The notes: generated by a model not told the origin, from the letters alone. A stretch of DNA of 64,000 nt from Streptomyces spinosisporus (GCF_022698145.1 NZ_JALDAX010000017.1:1-64000), one strand, 5' to 3'. Positions 8,789-17,437 are shown, counted from the first letter of the stretch. Translations and numbers: made by a program.

Positions 8789-10150
8789 ATGTCTGTCTCC
8801 ACCGCTGCCTCCGCCCAGACCATTTGTGCACCTCTGCCTGTTCTGGGGCGGGATGTCACCGTCCCGCTCGTCACCGGGGGCGAGGTGACCTACGCGGCCC
8901 TCGACTACGCGGCCAGCGCCCCGGCCCTCCAGCGCGTCTGGGACGACGTGGCGGCCTACGCGCCCTACTACGGCAGCGTCCACCGCGGCGCCGGCTACCT
9001 CTCCCAGCTGTCCACGGACCTCTTCGAGAACGCCCGCAGGACGGTCGCCGAGTTCCTCGACTGCCGCAGCGACGACCACCTGGTCTTCACCCGGTCCACG
9101 ACAGACTCCCTGAACCTTCTGGCCCGGGCCCTGCCGGCCGGCTGCCAGGTCTTCGTCTTCGAGACCGAGCACCACGCGAGCCTGCTGCCCTGGCAGGACG
9201 CCCATGTGACCTACCTCGACGCCCCACGCACCCCGCAGCAGGCCGTATCGACCCTGGAGCGCGCCCTCGCCGAGCGTGACCCGTACGGCCCCGCGCTGGT
9301 CTGCGTCACCGGAGCCTCCAATGTCACCGGGGAGCTGTGGCCGGTGCGCGAGCTGGCGGCGGCGGCGCACGCGCACGGCGCGCGCATCGTCCTTGACGCC
9401 GCGCAGCTGGCGCCGCACCACCCGGTGTCCGTCCGTGACCTGGACGTCGACTGGGTCGCCTTCTCCGGGCACAAGCTGTACGCGCCCTTCGGCTCTGGGG
9501 TGCTGGCGGGCCGCGCCGACTGGCTGCGCGCGGCGGAGCCGTATCTCGCCGGGGGCGGCGCCAGTCGCAGGGTGACGCGGCGCGGGGACGGGGGAGTGGA
9601 CGTGGAGTGGCACGACACCGCCGCCCGTCACGAGGCCGGGTCGCCCAACGTCATCGGCGCCTATGCCATCGTCTCGGCCTGCAAGGCGCTGACGGAGGCC
9701 GGCTTCGACACGCTGGTGGCCCGCGAGCAGCAGCTGATCGCACGGGTCCGCGCGGGCCTGGCCGAGGTCCCGGAGGTCAGGATCCTCTCCCTCTTCGGCG
9801 ACGACGCCCCCCGCGTCGGGGTGATCTCCTTCGTCGTGGACGGCTGGAACAGCTCCCACTTCGCCGCCGCCCTCTCCGCCGAGTACGGCATCGGCGTCCG
9901 CGACGGCCTCTTCTGCGCCCACCCCCTGGTCCGCACCCTCCTGGGCACCGCCCCTCAGACCCAGGGCGAATGCGGCGCCCCGGAATCCGCCCCCGGCGAG
10001 AAGTCCCTCAACGCCATCCGCCTCAGCTTCGGCGCCGGCACCCCCGACGAACACCTCGACCGCTTCATCACCGCCGTCAAGGAACTCGTCCACAACGGCG
10101 CAAAGTGGCAATACCACACAGAAAACGGCCGCTGCGTCCCGGCGATCTAG
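8789..10150 (+). CDS. Class-V PLP aminotransferase, cysteine desulfurase-like, SAM-IV controlled
   Basis: 453 residues. The fold type I PLP domain has the family signatures DYAASAPAL (start of the domain), FTRSTTDSLNLLA, TEHHASLLPW, DAAQLAPHHP (PLP-binding Asp) and the Schiff-base lysine Lys229 in SGHKLYAPFG. It resembles CsdA/SufS-like enzymes, but I cannot see a clear mobile active-site Cys loop near the C terminus; Cys residues occur in LFCAHP and in a GECGAPE insertion. The SAM-IV element upstream argues for a role in sulfur amino-acid or sulfur-transfer metabolism. ATG 8789 has a weak GGGAG-like SD. The exact substrate is unknown. Confidence 0.85.
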   Translation: MSVSTAASAQTICAPLPVLGRDVTVPLVTGGEVTYAALDYAASAPALQRVWDDVAAYAPYYGSVHRGAGYLSQLSTDLFENARRTVAEFLDCRSDDHLVFTRSTTDSLNLLARALPAGCQVFVFETEHHASLLPWQDAHVTYLDAPRTPQQAVSTLERALAERDPYGPALVCVTGASNVTGELWPVRELAAAAHAHGARIVLDAAQLAPHHPVSVRDLDVDWVAFSGHKLYAPFGSGVLAGRADWLRAAEPYLAGGGASRRVTRRGDGGVDVEWHDTAARHEAGSPNVIGAYAIVSACKALTEAGFDTLVAREQQLIARVRAGLAEVPEVRILSLFGDDAPRVGVISFVVDGWNSSHFAAALSAEYGIGVRDGLFCAHPLVRTLLGTAPQTQGECGAPESAPGEKSLNAIRLSFGAGTPDEHLDRFITAVKELVHNGAKWQYHTENGRCVPAI

Positions 10151-10897
10151 GGGCCGCCGCGCCCGCAGACGCGTGCTGCGCCGGTGAACCCGCGCTTCTC
10201 GCGAGGTGCCGCACCCGCCGGCGGCGCGGAAGCGGGCGGGCGCTTGCCCATCCGCCCGAAATGCCGCAGACCCGGCGCTGCAGAGAAGTCGCAGGCCCCA
10301 CTTTCACGGCAAGCAACCGGCACAACCGTCGGACGTCCTGCAGCCGCCGCGCTTCCAGCCCGCGCCCTGGCCGCACCTCCGGACGTGCGCCGATGTCCTC
10401 GCGGATGTCAGCGACGCTGCCTACACGGCGGGCCGCGTGCGGCCGGGTCTGCGTCACATCGGTGACCCCGGGTTCCTTAGGTCGCAGCGAGCGCGGTGGA
10501 TCGTCCGGCCGGAATGCGGCCGACCAGCGGTGCAGGGCCGGGCACCGCTCTCGCGGCGGGGGCGGTCGCCTCGACCGGCGGATGTTCTACGGCTGTTGCG
10601 CTGCCAGCCGGGTTGCTACGACGCGCGGTCGGGACCGCTGCGTCGACGAGCCCGTGACCGCGTCTGCGCCGTATCGGTGTACCCCGGGCCCCTCGGCCGC
10701 AGCGAGCGTCGGCCAGTCGTCCGGCCGAGGTGGCGTCGGACGTACAGGGATGTCGTTGTAAATCTCCGGGCGCTGTCTTCGCGGCAGGCCGCGTGCGGCC
10801 GGGTCTGCGGCGCTTCGGTGAACCCGGGCCCCTCGGCTCAGCTTCCCGGCGTCGCCTCGGTGAAGCGTTCTCTCGGTTCAGCCGCCGGGCGGCGCCT
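10151..10897. repeat. Non-coding block of about four degenerate GC-rich repeats
   Basis: No convincing gene lies here; frames that stay open have no family motifs. Copies of a degenerate unit centred on GGTGAACCCGGGCCCCTCGG recur at about 10182, 10461, 10676 and 10818. Two are preceded by GCCGCGTGCGGCCGGGTCTGCG (at about 10432-10453 and 10788-10809). Blocks like CGCAGCGAGCG and CGTCCGGCCG follow copies B and C. Spacings of 279, 215 and 142 nt show the array is not a simple tandem repeat. Confidence 0.6.
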
Positions 10898-11179
10898 TCA
10901 GGAGTCCAGGCCGATTGCGAATGCTGCTTCCAGGTCGTGCTGGGAGTAGGTGCGGAAGGCGACGTGGGTGTCCGTGGCCTCTACGCCGGGGATCTTGCTG
11001 ATGCGGCCCGGGATGACCTCGGCCAGGTCCTCGTGTTCCTTGACGCGGACCATGGCGATCAGGTCGTAGGTCCCGGTGACCGAGAAGACCTCGCTCACGG
11101 ACTCCAGGGCCGCGATCGATTCCGCGATCTCGGGGATCCGGTCCACGCTGGTCTTGATGAGGACGATCGCGGTGATCAC
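10898..11179 (-). CDS. Stand-alone RAM/AsnC ligand-binding domain protein (Lrp/AsnC family, no HTH)
   Basis: 93 residues that are only the C-terminal RAM domain of Lrp/AsnC regulators (alpha-beta sandwich; motif VSEVFSVTGTYDLIAMVRVKE). The N-terminal helix-turn-helix is absent. Such small proteins bind amino acids and oligomerise, and may act on other Lrp members. The GTG start overlaps the rhomboid stop by 4 nt (GTGA, 11176-11179), so it is translationally coupled to the protease gene. It is conserved in Streptomyces, and its partner is unknown. Confidence 0.9.
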   Translation of the reverse strand: MITAIVLIKTSVDRIPEIAESIAALESVSEVFSVTGTYDLIAMVRVKEHEDLAEVIPGRISKIPGVEATDTHVAFRTYSQHDLEAAFAIGLDS

Positions 11180-11907
11180 GGCTGGTTCTCTCCCTCGGAG
11201 GCCGGAGCTGGGGCGGTCTTCACTCTAGTCGCACGCCCGAACCGCACCCAGGCGTAGCAGAAGCCGAGTGCGAAGCCCACCAGGTGGGCCAGATACGCCA
11301 CCCCCGGCCCCTGGTCCGCACGCCCCGCGGCCAGCCACTGCAGCGCCGCCCAGAACGGCAGCACCACCCACGCGGGCAGCCGTACCGGGAGGAAGAAGAG
11401 GAACGGGAGCAGGCTTGTGACCCGGGCGGCCGGGAACAAGTACAGGAACGCGCCGAGCACGGCGGAGATCGCCCCGGACGCCCCCACCAGGGACTGCCCG
11501 GAGGCGGAATTGGCGGCCGCGTACCCCAGCAGGGCCAGATAGCCGCAGCCCAGGTAGAAGAGGGCGAACTGCGTGCGGCCCATCCGCTCCTCGGTCATCA
11601 CGCCGAAGACGTAGAGGAAGAGCATGTTGCCGAGCAGGTGCACCCAGCTGCCGTGGACGAACAGCGCCGTGGCCGGTGTCAGGGCGGCCCTGGCGGTGCC
11701 CTGGAACAGTTCGACCGGGACGACGCCCCAGCGGTGGAAGTACGTGCGCTGGGCGGCGATCAGCGCGTCCCCGGAGCCGTAGGCCGGATTCAGCCCTGCC
11801 GCGGGCCCGGCCACGAAGGCCAGACAGCACACGATGAGCAGCGTGTATGTCACGGGCGCCGAGGGATTCCGGCTCGTTCGGCCGGCGGTCGGGCTGTGGC
11901 TGATCAT
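11176..11907 (-). CDS. Rhomboid family intramembrane serine protease
   Basis: 243 residues with six to seven hydrophobic helices. The active-site Ser144 lies in GASGAIS and the partner His208 in AYLAHLVGF. His and Asn in HLLGNM (90-94) supply the oxyanion hole. Rhomboids cut transmembrane substrates within the bilayer. ATG 11907 is chosen; the frame stays open upstream to 11937, where GTG/ATG alternatives exist, and no good SD is visible for either. It is followed by the coupled RAM-domain gene. Substrates cannot be inferred. Confidence 0.92.
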   Translation of the reverse strand: MISHSPTAGRTSRNPSAPVTYTLLIVCCLAFVAGPAAGLNPAYGSGDALIAAQRTYFHRWGVVPVELFQGTARAALTPATALFVHGSWVHLLGNMLFLYVFGVMTEERMGRTQFALFYLGCGYLALLGYAAANSASGQSLVGASGAISAVLGAFLYLFPAARVTSLLPFLFFLPVRLPAWVVLPFWAALQWLAAGRADQGPGVAYLAHLVGFALGFCYAWVRFGRATRVKTAPAPASEGENQP

Positions 11908-12071
11908 GGACACAGAGCATGACGTAAACGGACGCACTCACACAGAACGCCTCGCCGCCGTGGACGGGCGGGCGGCGACTTGCCGCCAGGCCGTAGGGTT
12001 ACGGCCACACGCTCCAGGGAAGCTGGCGCGTCGAGACAACCGAGACCTCGAAGGAAAAGGTACAAGTCACG

Positions 12072-12311
12072 ATGACGGTTCCCCTGCCGACCGCCTCGAC
12101 ACGGTGGCGCTGCACCCTCTGCGGCAACCTCACGCGGTTCGACGTGACCCGCTCGTCGAAGGTCGTCGAGTACGTCCACCTCGATCTGGCCGGCGAGCCG
12201 AAGGTCGAGGAGCGCGACGTGGTCAGTGAGACGATCGAGTCGGTGCGCTGCCGCTGGTGCAACGCGGTGGACCAGGTGGAACTCGTGGACAGGCCGGGCG
12301 CCGACTCCTGA
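12072..12311 (+). CDS. Small zinc-ribbon protein, conserved hypothetical
   Basis: 79 residues with two CXXC knuckles (CTLC near residue 14-17 and CRWC near residue 61-64), spaced as in a zinc ribbon. The strand-rich middle segment (TRFDVTRSSKVVEYVHLDL) fits that fold. An SD-like GAAGGA precedes ATG 12072 and a TAGGGT -10-like hexamer lies at 11994-11999. It starts 35 nt upstream of the NYN-domain gene and may be cotranscribed with it, hinting at a nucleic-acid-related role. No specific function can be assigned. Confidence 0.8.
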   Translation: MTVPLPTASTRWRCTLCGNLTRFDVTRSSKVVEYVHLDLAGEPKVEERDVVSETIESVRCRWCNAVDQVELVDRPGADS

Positions 12312-12345
12312 GCGGAGCGGCCCCACAGGTAATGGGGTGTGACGG

Positions 12346-13689
12346 ATGGTGGAGACCGCAGGCGGGGGGCCGGGCGACGGCACCGCCGAGGTGCTTGACC
12401 GTCCGCTGCCCGACGGAGTGCGCCGCAGAGTCGTCCAGATCGTCTCGGACGGGTTCGGCGGGCTGACCGTCGCCGAACTGCCCGCACAGCTCAGGCAGTA
12501 CGCCCGGTTCACCCCGACCCGCCGGGCCAAGTTCGCCGGCAACGCGATGGCCGCCGCGCTGGAGACCGATCCGCTGTTCAGGCAGCGGATCGGGGAGAAG
12601 CTCAGAGAGGCCCAGCCGGAACTCGCCGGCGCTCTCGACTCCGGCTCCCCGCCCCCGGCCGCGGACCCGCTCGACGTGGCGGCCGCGGCCTATGTTCTGC
12701 GGCCCACCGGCTGGGTCAAGCTCGTGACCGCGGCCGGCGAGGAGGCCCAGCGGGCCGATGCCGAGCGCGCCGACGAGGAGAACCGCGCCGAGCTGGAGCG
12801 GCTGCGCGAGGAACTCGACCGGGCCCGCGAGCAGACCCGCATCGACACCGAGCGGCTGCGCGCCGAGCTGGACGCCGCCCGCAAGGAGGCCGACTCGCTG
12901 CACCGCAAGCTGCGGGCGGCCCACAGCGACGTCAAGCGGGGCGAGGCCGCCCTGCGCAAGAGGCAGGGCGAGATCGAGGCGGTGCGCACCGAGGCGCAGG
13001 CGCAGGTGTCCGCCGCCGAGAGCGAGACACGGCGCCTCAAGGCCCGCCTGAGCGAGGCGGAGGCGGCCCTGGAGGCCACGCGCCGCGCGGCGCGCGAGGG
13101 GCGCAGTGTCGAGGACATGCGCGTACGACTGCTTCTGGACACCCTGCTGGACGCGACGCAGGGGCTGCGCCGGGAGCTGGCGCTGCCGCCCGTGTCCGTA
13201 CGGCCGGCGGAGACCGTCGACGCGGTCGAACCGGGACGCATGACCCCGAAGGACATCGCCGCGCGGGCGCTGTCCGAGAACGACCCCGCGATCCTGGACC
13301 AGTTGCTGGCCCTGCCGCAGGCCCATCTGCTCGTCGACGGCTACAACGTCACCAAGACCGGCTATCCCCAGATGCCCCTGGAGAAGCAGCGGCTGAGGCT
13401 GCTCGGCCAGCTCTCGCAGCTCGCCGCCCAGACCGGCGCCGAGGTCACCTGTGTCTTCGACGGCGCCGAGCTGGCCGCTCCGGTGCTGCTGGCGCCCCCG
13501 CGCGGCGTACGGGTGCTGTTCTCCAAACCGGGCGTCACCGCCGACGAGTTGATCCGCCAGATCGTGCGCGCCGAGCCGCCGGGACGGCCCGTCATCGTCG
13601 CCTCCACCGACCGCGAGGTGGCCGACGGCGTCGCCAAGGCGGGCGCCCGGCCGGTCGCCTCCGCCATGCTGCTGAAGCGGCTTTCCTAG
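12346..13689 (+). CDS. NYN-domain (PIN-like RNase) protein with long coiled coil
   Basis: 447 residues. The N-terminal domain (about 1-120) contains a helical segment with LRQYARFTPTRRAKF. A charged heptad-rich coiled coil runs from about 130 to 265. The C-terminal NYN/YacP-type nuclease domain begins at LLVDGYNV (Asp331) and continues with CVFDGAE and VASTDREVADG, acidic residues expected to bind metal. YacP/Rae1-type proteins are RNases in Firmicutes, and the N-terminal arrangement here is an actinobacterial variant. The preceding zinc-ribbon gene may be in the same operon. The RNA target is unknown. Confidence 0.88.
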   Translation: MVETAGGGPGDGTAEVLDRPLPDGVRRRVVQIVSDGFGGLTVAELPAQLRQYARFTPTRRAKFAGNAMAAALETDPLFRQRIGEKLREAQPELAGALDSGSPPPAADPLDVAAAAYVLRPTGWVKLVTAAGEEAQRADAERADEENRAELERLREELDRAREQTRIDTERLRAELDAARKEADSLHRKLRAAHSDVKRGEAALRKRQGEIEAVRTEAQAQVSAAESETRRLKARLSEAEAALEATRRAAREGRSVEDMRVRLLLDTLLDATQGLRRELALPPVSVRPAETVDAVEPGRMTPKDIAARALSENDPAILDQLLALPQAHLLVDGYNVTKTGYPQMPLEKQRLRLLGQLSQLAAQTGAEVTCVFDGAELAAPVLLAPPRGVRVLFSKPGVTADELIRQIVRAEPPGRPVIVASTDREVADGVAKAGARPVASAMLLKRLS

Positions 13690-13830
13690 GGCGCTGTCCC
13701 TAAGGTCGAACTTCCATGTTTAATGCCCGAATTGGCGGGATCGTCACGCAACGTAGCGTCAACCCGGCATCACCACACGTGAGTTGTGTGTAAAGAATGC
13801 ATGGCGTGACGAGATTTTGCTCCTGAGGAT

Positions 13831-13860
13831 TTGATCTGATCACGATGAGGTCACTAGGGT
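13831..13860 (+). promoter_or_regulatory. Candidate promoter of the first NlpC/P60 gene
   Basis: TTGATC (13831-13836), an 18-nt spacer and TAGGGT (13855-13860) lie 53 nt before GTG 13913. I looked for a c-di-AMP (ydaO) riboswitch, common before Streptomyces wall hydrolases, but the leader is too short. Confidence 0.55.
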
Positions 13861-13912
13861 CTGGCTCCGAACCTCCGAGCGGGTGATCACTCAGAAGAAG
13901 GAGTTCACCTTC

Positions 13913-14947
13913 GTGGCGACCCACCGTCGACCCAAGCAGCCGAGCCGTGCGCGCGTGACCGTGCTCACCACAGCGGCTGCTGCAGCCGTAGCCATCAGCG
14001 CCCAGGCCGCCAACGCCGCGCCCAGCGAGAAGCCCTCCAAGGACGAGGTGAAGGCGAAGGTCGACAAGCTGTACGAGGAGGCCGAGCAGGCCACCGAGAA
14101 GTACAACGGCGCCAAGGAGAAGCAGGAGAAGCTCCAGAAGGAGATCTCCACCATCCAGGACAACGTCGCCCGCGGCCAGGAGGAGCTCAACGAGCTCCGT
14201 GACTCCATAGGCCTGGCGGCGGCCGCGCAGTACCGCAGCGGCTCCATCGACTCCTCGCTCCAGCTCTTCCTGTCGTCGAACCCGGACGACTACCTGGACA
14301 AGGCGTCCACCGCCGATCAGCTCAGCGCCCAGCAGGTCGAGGCGCTGAAGAAGATCCAGGAGAAGCAGCGCGAACTGGCCCAGGAGCGCTCCGAGGCGTC
14401 CGACAAGCTCAAGGACCTCGCCTCCACCCGCACCGAACTGGGCAAGAAGAAGAAGCAGGTGCAGAGCAAGCTCGCCGAGGCGCAGAAGCTGCTCAACACC
14501 CTGACGGCCGCCGAGAAGGCGGCGCTCGCCGCCGCCGACCAGCGCGCCAGCCGCGACGCCGGCGCACGCGTCGACCTCGGCAACACCGGCTCCGCCTCCG
14601 GCCGGGCCGCCGCGGCGTTCTCCGCCGCGCAGAGCGTGATCGGCTCGCCGTACGTCTACGGCGCCACCGGCCCCTCCTCCTTCGACTGCTCGGGCCTGAC
14701 CTCCTGGGCCTACGCCCAGGCCGGCGTCTCCATACCGCGCACCTCGCAGGCCCAGGCCAACGCCGGTACGCGCATCTACAGCGAGAGCCAGCTCAAGGTC
14801 GGCGACCTGGTCCTGTTCTACGGCGACCTGCACCACATCGGCCTCTACGCCGGCAACGGCCAGGTGCTGCACGCCCCGCACACCGGTGCGACCGTGCGCT
14901 ACGAGTCGATCGGCAACATGCCGTTCCAGTTCGGCGTCCGGATCTGA
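13913..14947 (+). CDS. Secreted NlpC/P60 peptidoglycan endopeptidase (RipA-like), first of a tandem pair
   Basis: 344 residues. GTG 13913 has AAGGAG 9 nt upstream and gives a Sec-type signal peptide (basic start, then a hydrophobic Ala/Val run, cut near ANAAP). Residues about 45-225 form a coiled coil rich in Lys/Glu. The C-terminal NlpC/P60 domain has catalytic Cys259 (FDCSGLTSW), His307/308 (DLHHIGLYAG) and a third polar residue in HAPHTG. The family cuts D-Glu-meso/LL-DAP stem peptides; the coiled coil is thought to regulate access, as in RipA. It is paralogous to the next gene. Confidence 0.93.
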   Translation: MATHRRPKQPSRARVTVLTTAAAAAVAISAQAANAAPSEKPSKDEVKAKVDKLYEEAEQATEKYNGAKEKQEKLQKEISTIQDNVARGQEELNELRDSIGLAAAAQYRSGSIDSSLQLFLSSNPDDYLDKASTADQLSAQQVEALKKIQEKQRELAQERSEASDKLKDLASTRTELGKKKKQVQSKLAEAQKLLNTLTAAEKAALAAADQRASRDAGARVDLGNTGSASGRAAAAFSAAQSVIGSPYVYGATGPSSFDCSGLTSWAYAQAGVSIPRTSQAQANAGTRIYSESQLKVGDLVLFYGDLHHIGLYAGNGQVLHAPHTGATVRYESIGNMPFQFGVRI

Positions 14948-15028
14948 CGACCGCCCCCGAGGCCCGCTCCAAGATCAGCACCACGTGCCGCCCGAACGGG
15001 CGAATTGCGTGAACCCGCGCTGACCCCA

Positions 15029-15062
15029 CGCCCCGCCGATGACCTGCGTCAGCGGCGGGGCG
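15029..15062 (+). terminator. Hairpin between the two NlpC/P60 genes
   Basis: CGCCCCGCCG (15029-15038) pairs with CGGCGGGGCG (15053-15062). There is no T tract. It may end or attenuate the upstream transcript. Confidence 0.55.
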
Positions 15063-15161
15063 TCACGTTGCGTTGCCACGGAGCCCTTTGGCCGGTGCCC
15101 CGCCGCGGGGCTACTGTCTGGCGCGTTTCCCTGTCCGCCAGCGGAAGGAGCGCGGTCTCCC

Positions 15162-16178
15162 GTGGGGTCCCATCGCCGCCTTGCACCGACGTCCGGGTTC
15201 AACCGGGGCGCCGGCGCCGCCCTGTGTGTGCTGTCCGCCGCGGCCTCCGCGCTCGGCGCGGTGCCGGCCGACGCCGCACCGCACGACCACACCAGGGCCG
15301 AGGTGGACCGCCTCTACGAGGAGGCCGAGAAGGCGACCGAGGCCTACAACAAGGCCGACGAGATCGCCGACACGCTGCGCCGTCAGGTGCGCGACGCGCA
15401 GGACCGCATCGCCCGGCAGCAGGAGCGCATCAACACCATGCGGGAGTCGCTCGGTCTGCTGGCCGGGGCGCAGTACCGCTCCGGCGGCCTCGACCCCTCC
15501 CTCGCCCTGCTGTTCTCCGACGACCCGGCCGACTACCTCGACAAGGCCGCCGTCCTCGACCGCATCGGCGCCCACCAGGCAGGCGAACTGAAGGACCTGC
15601 AGACCGCGATGCGCGACCTCGCCCAGGAGCGCGCCGAGGCGGTCCTCAAGCTCTCCGATCTGGACCGCAGCCGCAAGGCCGTCGCCGCCCACAAGAAGAC
15701 CGTCGAGAGGAAACTCGCCAAGGCGCGCCGGCTGCTCAACTCCCTTCCGCTCGCGGAGCGTGCGGCCTACGACCGGGCCTCGCGCGGCAGCCGCGGCGAC
15801 ATCCCCGACTTCGGCAGCGCGCTCCCGGCCTCCGCCCGCGCGGCCGCCGCGATCGCCGCCGCCCGCTCCGCGCTCGGGATGCCGTACATCTGGGGCGCCT
15901 CCGGCCCCTCCGGCTTCGACTGCTCGGGCCTGATGCAGTGGTCGTACGCGCAGGCCGGGATCCAGTTGCCGCGCACCTCGCAGGAGCAGCGCTACGCCGG
16001 CCGGCAGATCCCGCTCTCCCAGGCCCGCCCCGGCGACCTCGTCGTCTACCGGTCCGACGCCAGCCATGTCGCGATGTACATGGGCAACGGTCAGGTGATC
16101 CACGCGCCGCACCCCGGCGCACCCGTGCGCTACGACCCGGTGAACATGCTGCCGGTGTCCTCCGTCACCAGGGTCTGA
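15162..16178 (+). CDS. Secreted NlpC/P60 peptidoglycan endopeptidase, second of the tandem pair
   Basis: 338 residues. GTG 15162 is set by GGAAGGAG at 15143-15150; the frame stays open further upstream without a better start. A signal peptide ends near ADAAP. The coiled coil starts with a segment nearly identical to the first paralogue (VDRLYEEAEKATEAYN). Catalytic Cys254 (FDCSGLMQW) and His302 (DASHVAMYMG) are intact. The pair looks like a tandem duplication diverged in the coiled coil and the leader. The mycobacterial counterpart region carries Rv2190c, also an NlpC/P60 protein. Confidence 0.93.
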   Translation: MGSHRRLAPTSGFNRGAGAALCVLSAAASALGAVPADAAPHDHTRAEVDRLYEEAEKATEAYNKADEIADTLRRQVRDAQDRIARQQERINTMRESLGLLAGAQYRSGGLDPSLALLFSDDPADYLDKAAVLDRIGAHQAGELKDLQTAMRDLAQERAEAVLKLSDLDRSRKAVAAHKKTVERKLAKARRLLNSLPLAERAAYDRASRGSRGDIPDFGSALPASARAAAAIAAARSALGMPYIWGASGPSGFDCSGLMQWSYAQAGIQLPRTSQEQRYAGRQIPLSQARPGDLVVYRSDASHVAMYMGNGQVIHAPHPGAPVRYDPVNMLPVSSVTRV

Positions 16179-16198
16179 CCAACCGCCCCGACCGGCCC

Positions 16199-16204
16199 TA
16201 CGAT
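16199..16204 (+). promoter_or_regulatory. -10-like TACGAT, 7 nt before GTG 16212 (leaderless candidate)
   Basis: TACGAT ends 7 nt before the start codon and no SD precedes it. Transcription would begin at or next to the first codon. Confidence 0.5.
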
Positions 16205-16211
16205 CGGAATC

Positions 16212-17402
16212 GTGGCTGGTCGTGGACGGGCGTCGAGGTCCGGGGTGGTGGCGCTCGTGCTGCTGCTCGTTTCCCTGGTGGCGTGCGGCGGGCCGCCCGC
16301 CGGCGGTATCGGCAAGGTCGAGCTGCAGCGCATCCTCGACGGGCGCTCCACCGCCGTACTCGACCGCGACCGGGCGGCCTTCCTGCGGACGGGCGCGCTC
16401 GGCTGGTTCGAGAACGTGCGCGGGGTGCCCCTGCAGAGCTGGTCGTACCGCGTGACCGCGGTGCACGGCAGCGGCGACGAGGCCACCGCCGACGCGGAAC
16501 TGCGCTACCGCATCCTCGGCTACGACAACGCCCCCGTCACCTCCGGCCGCACCCTGGACCTGTCCCGCAGGGCGAACGGGCACTGGTACGTGACCTCCGA
16601 CAAGCCCGCGAAGAAATCCGCGCAACAGCTGTGGGACCAGGGCGCGGTGACCGTGGTGCGCGGCAGGCACAGCCTCGTCCTGGGCACCGGCCAGTCCAGC
16701 GAGGCGCTGCACTCGTACGCGGATCTCGCCGACCACGCGGTGCCGACCGTGACCGGGGCGTGGGGCACCGACTGGACCGGCCATGTCGTGCTGCTCGTGC
16801 CGGGGTCCGTGGAGGGCATGGCGGGGCTGCTGGGCTCGCCCGCCTCCCAGTACCGCGGGATCGCGGCGGTCACCACCGGCGAGGTGGGCGGTCCGCCGCT
16901 GGCGCCCGCGGACCGCATCGTCGTCAACCCGGACGCGTACGCCCTGCTCGGTCCGGTCGGCAAGCAGGTCGTCATCACGCACGAGACCACCCATGTCGCC
17001 ACCCGTGCCCACACCAACCCCGCGACCCCGCTGTGGCTCTCGGAGGGGTACGCCGACTGGATCGGCTATCTGCGCACCGACCGCACCCCCGCCGAGGCCG
17101 CACCGGAGCTGGCGCGTGCGGTCGGCGACGGGGACGTGCCGTCCCGGCTGCCGACCGACAAGGACTTCGGGTTCGGCGGGGACGCGACGACGCTCGCGCA
17201 GGCCTACGAGAGCGGCTGGCTGGCCTGCCGGCTGATCACCGAGCGGTGGGGCGACGAGCGGCTCGGCGAGTTCTACCGCGCGGTCGGCGACCACAAGTCC
17301 CGTACGGGATCGGTCGAGGACGCGATGAAGAAGGTGCTCGGTACGAGCCTCGACGACTTCACCGTGCAGTGGCGGGACTATCTCAGGGCCCAACTCGGCT
17401 GA
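16212..17402 (+). CDS. Lipoprotein with gluzincin-type metallopeptidase domain
   Basis: 396 residues. The N terminus is a canonical lipoprotein signal (hydrophobic run ending LVAC, Cys25), so the protein sits on the outer face of the membrane. Residues about 30-170 form an NTF2/cystatin-like beta-rich domain. The C-terminal part has the zinc motif HETTH (His257, Glu258, His261) and a downstream Glu278 in WLSEGYADW, the third ligand as in gluzincins such as M1/M61-like peptidases. Substrate unknown. It is convergent with the GT87 gene. Confidence 0.88.
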   Translation: MAGRGRASRSGVVALVLLLVSLVACGGPPAGGIGKVELQRILDGRSTAVLDRDRAAFLRTGALGWFENVRGVPLQSWSYRVTAVHGSGDEATADAELRYRILGYDNAPVTSGRTLDLSRRANGHWYVTSDKPAKKSAQQLWDQGAVTVVRGRHSLVLGTGQSSEALHSYADLADHAVPTVTGAWGTDWTGHVVLLVPGSVEGMAGLLGSPASQYRGIAAVTTGEVGGPPLAPADRIVVNPDAYALLGPVGKQVVITHETTHVATRAHTNPATPLWLSEGYADWIGYLRTDRTPAEAAPELARAVGDGDVPSRLPTDKDFGFGGDATTLAQAYESGWLACRLITERWGDERLGEFYRAVGDHKSRTGSVEDAMKKVLGTSLDDFTVQWRDYLRAQLG

Positions 17403-17437
17403 TCCGGGCGGCCGGTGCCGTTCCGGGCCCTCCGGTG

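Noticed and set aside
8789..10150. Naming the aminotransferase as SufS or IscS
   Set aside because: The active-site Cys loop could not be identified with confidence, and suf/isc partners are not adjacent.
10206..10949. 247-codon open frame through the degenerate repeat block
   Set aside because: The translated repeats (GRVRPGLRHIG, DRVCAVSVYPG) come from DNA repeats with varying spacing and frame; no SD and no family resemblance. It also overlaps the end of the RAM-domain gene.
13690..13912. c-di-AMP (ydaO-type) riboswitch before the first NlpC/P60 gene
   Set aside because: The region is about 220 nt with a promoter close to the gene, and I cannot find the conserved ydaO core motifs.
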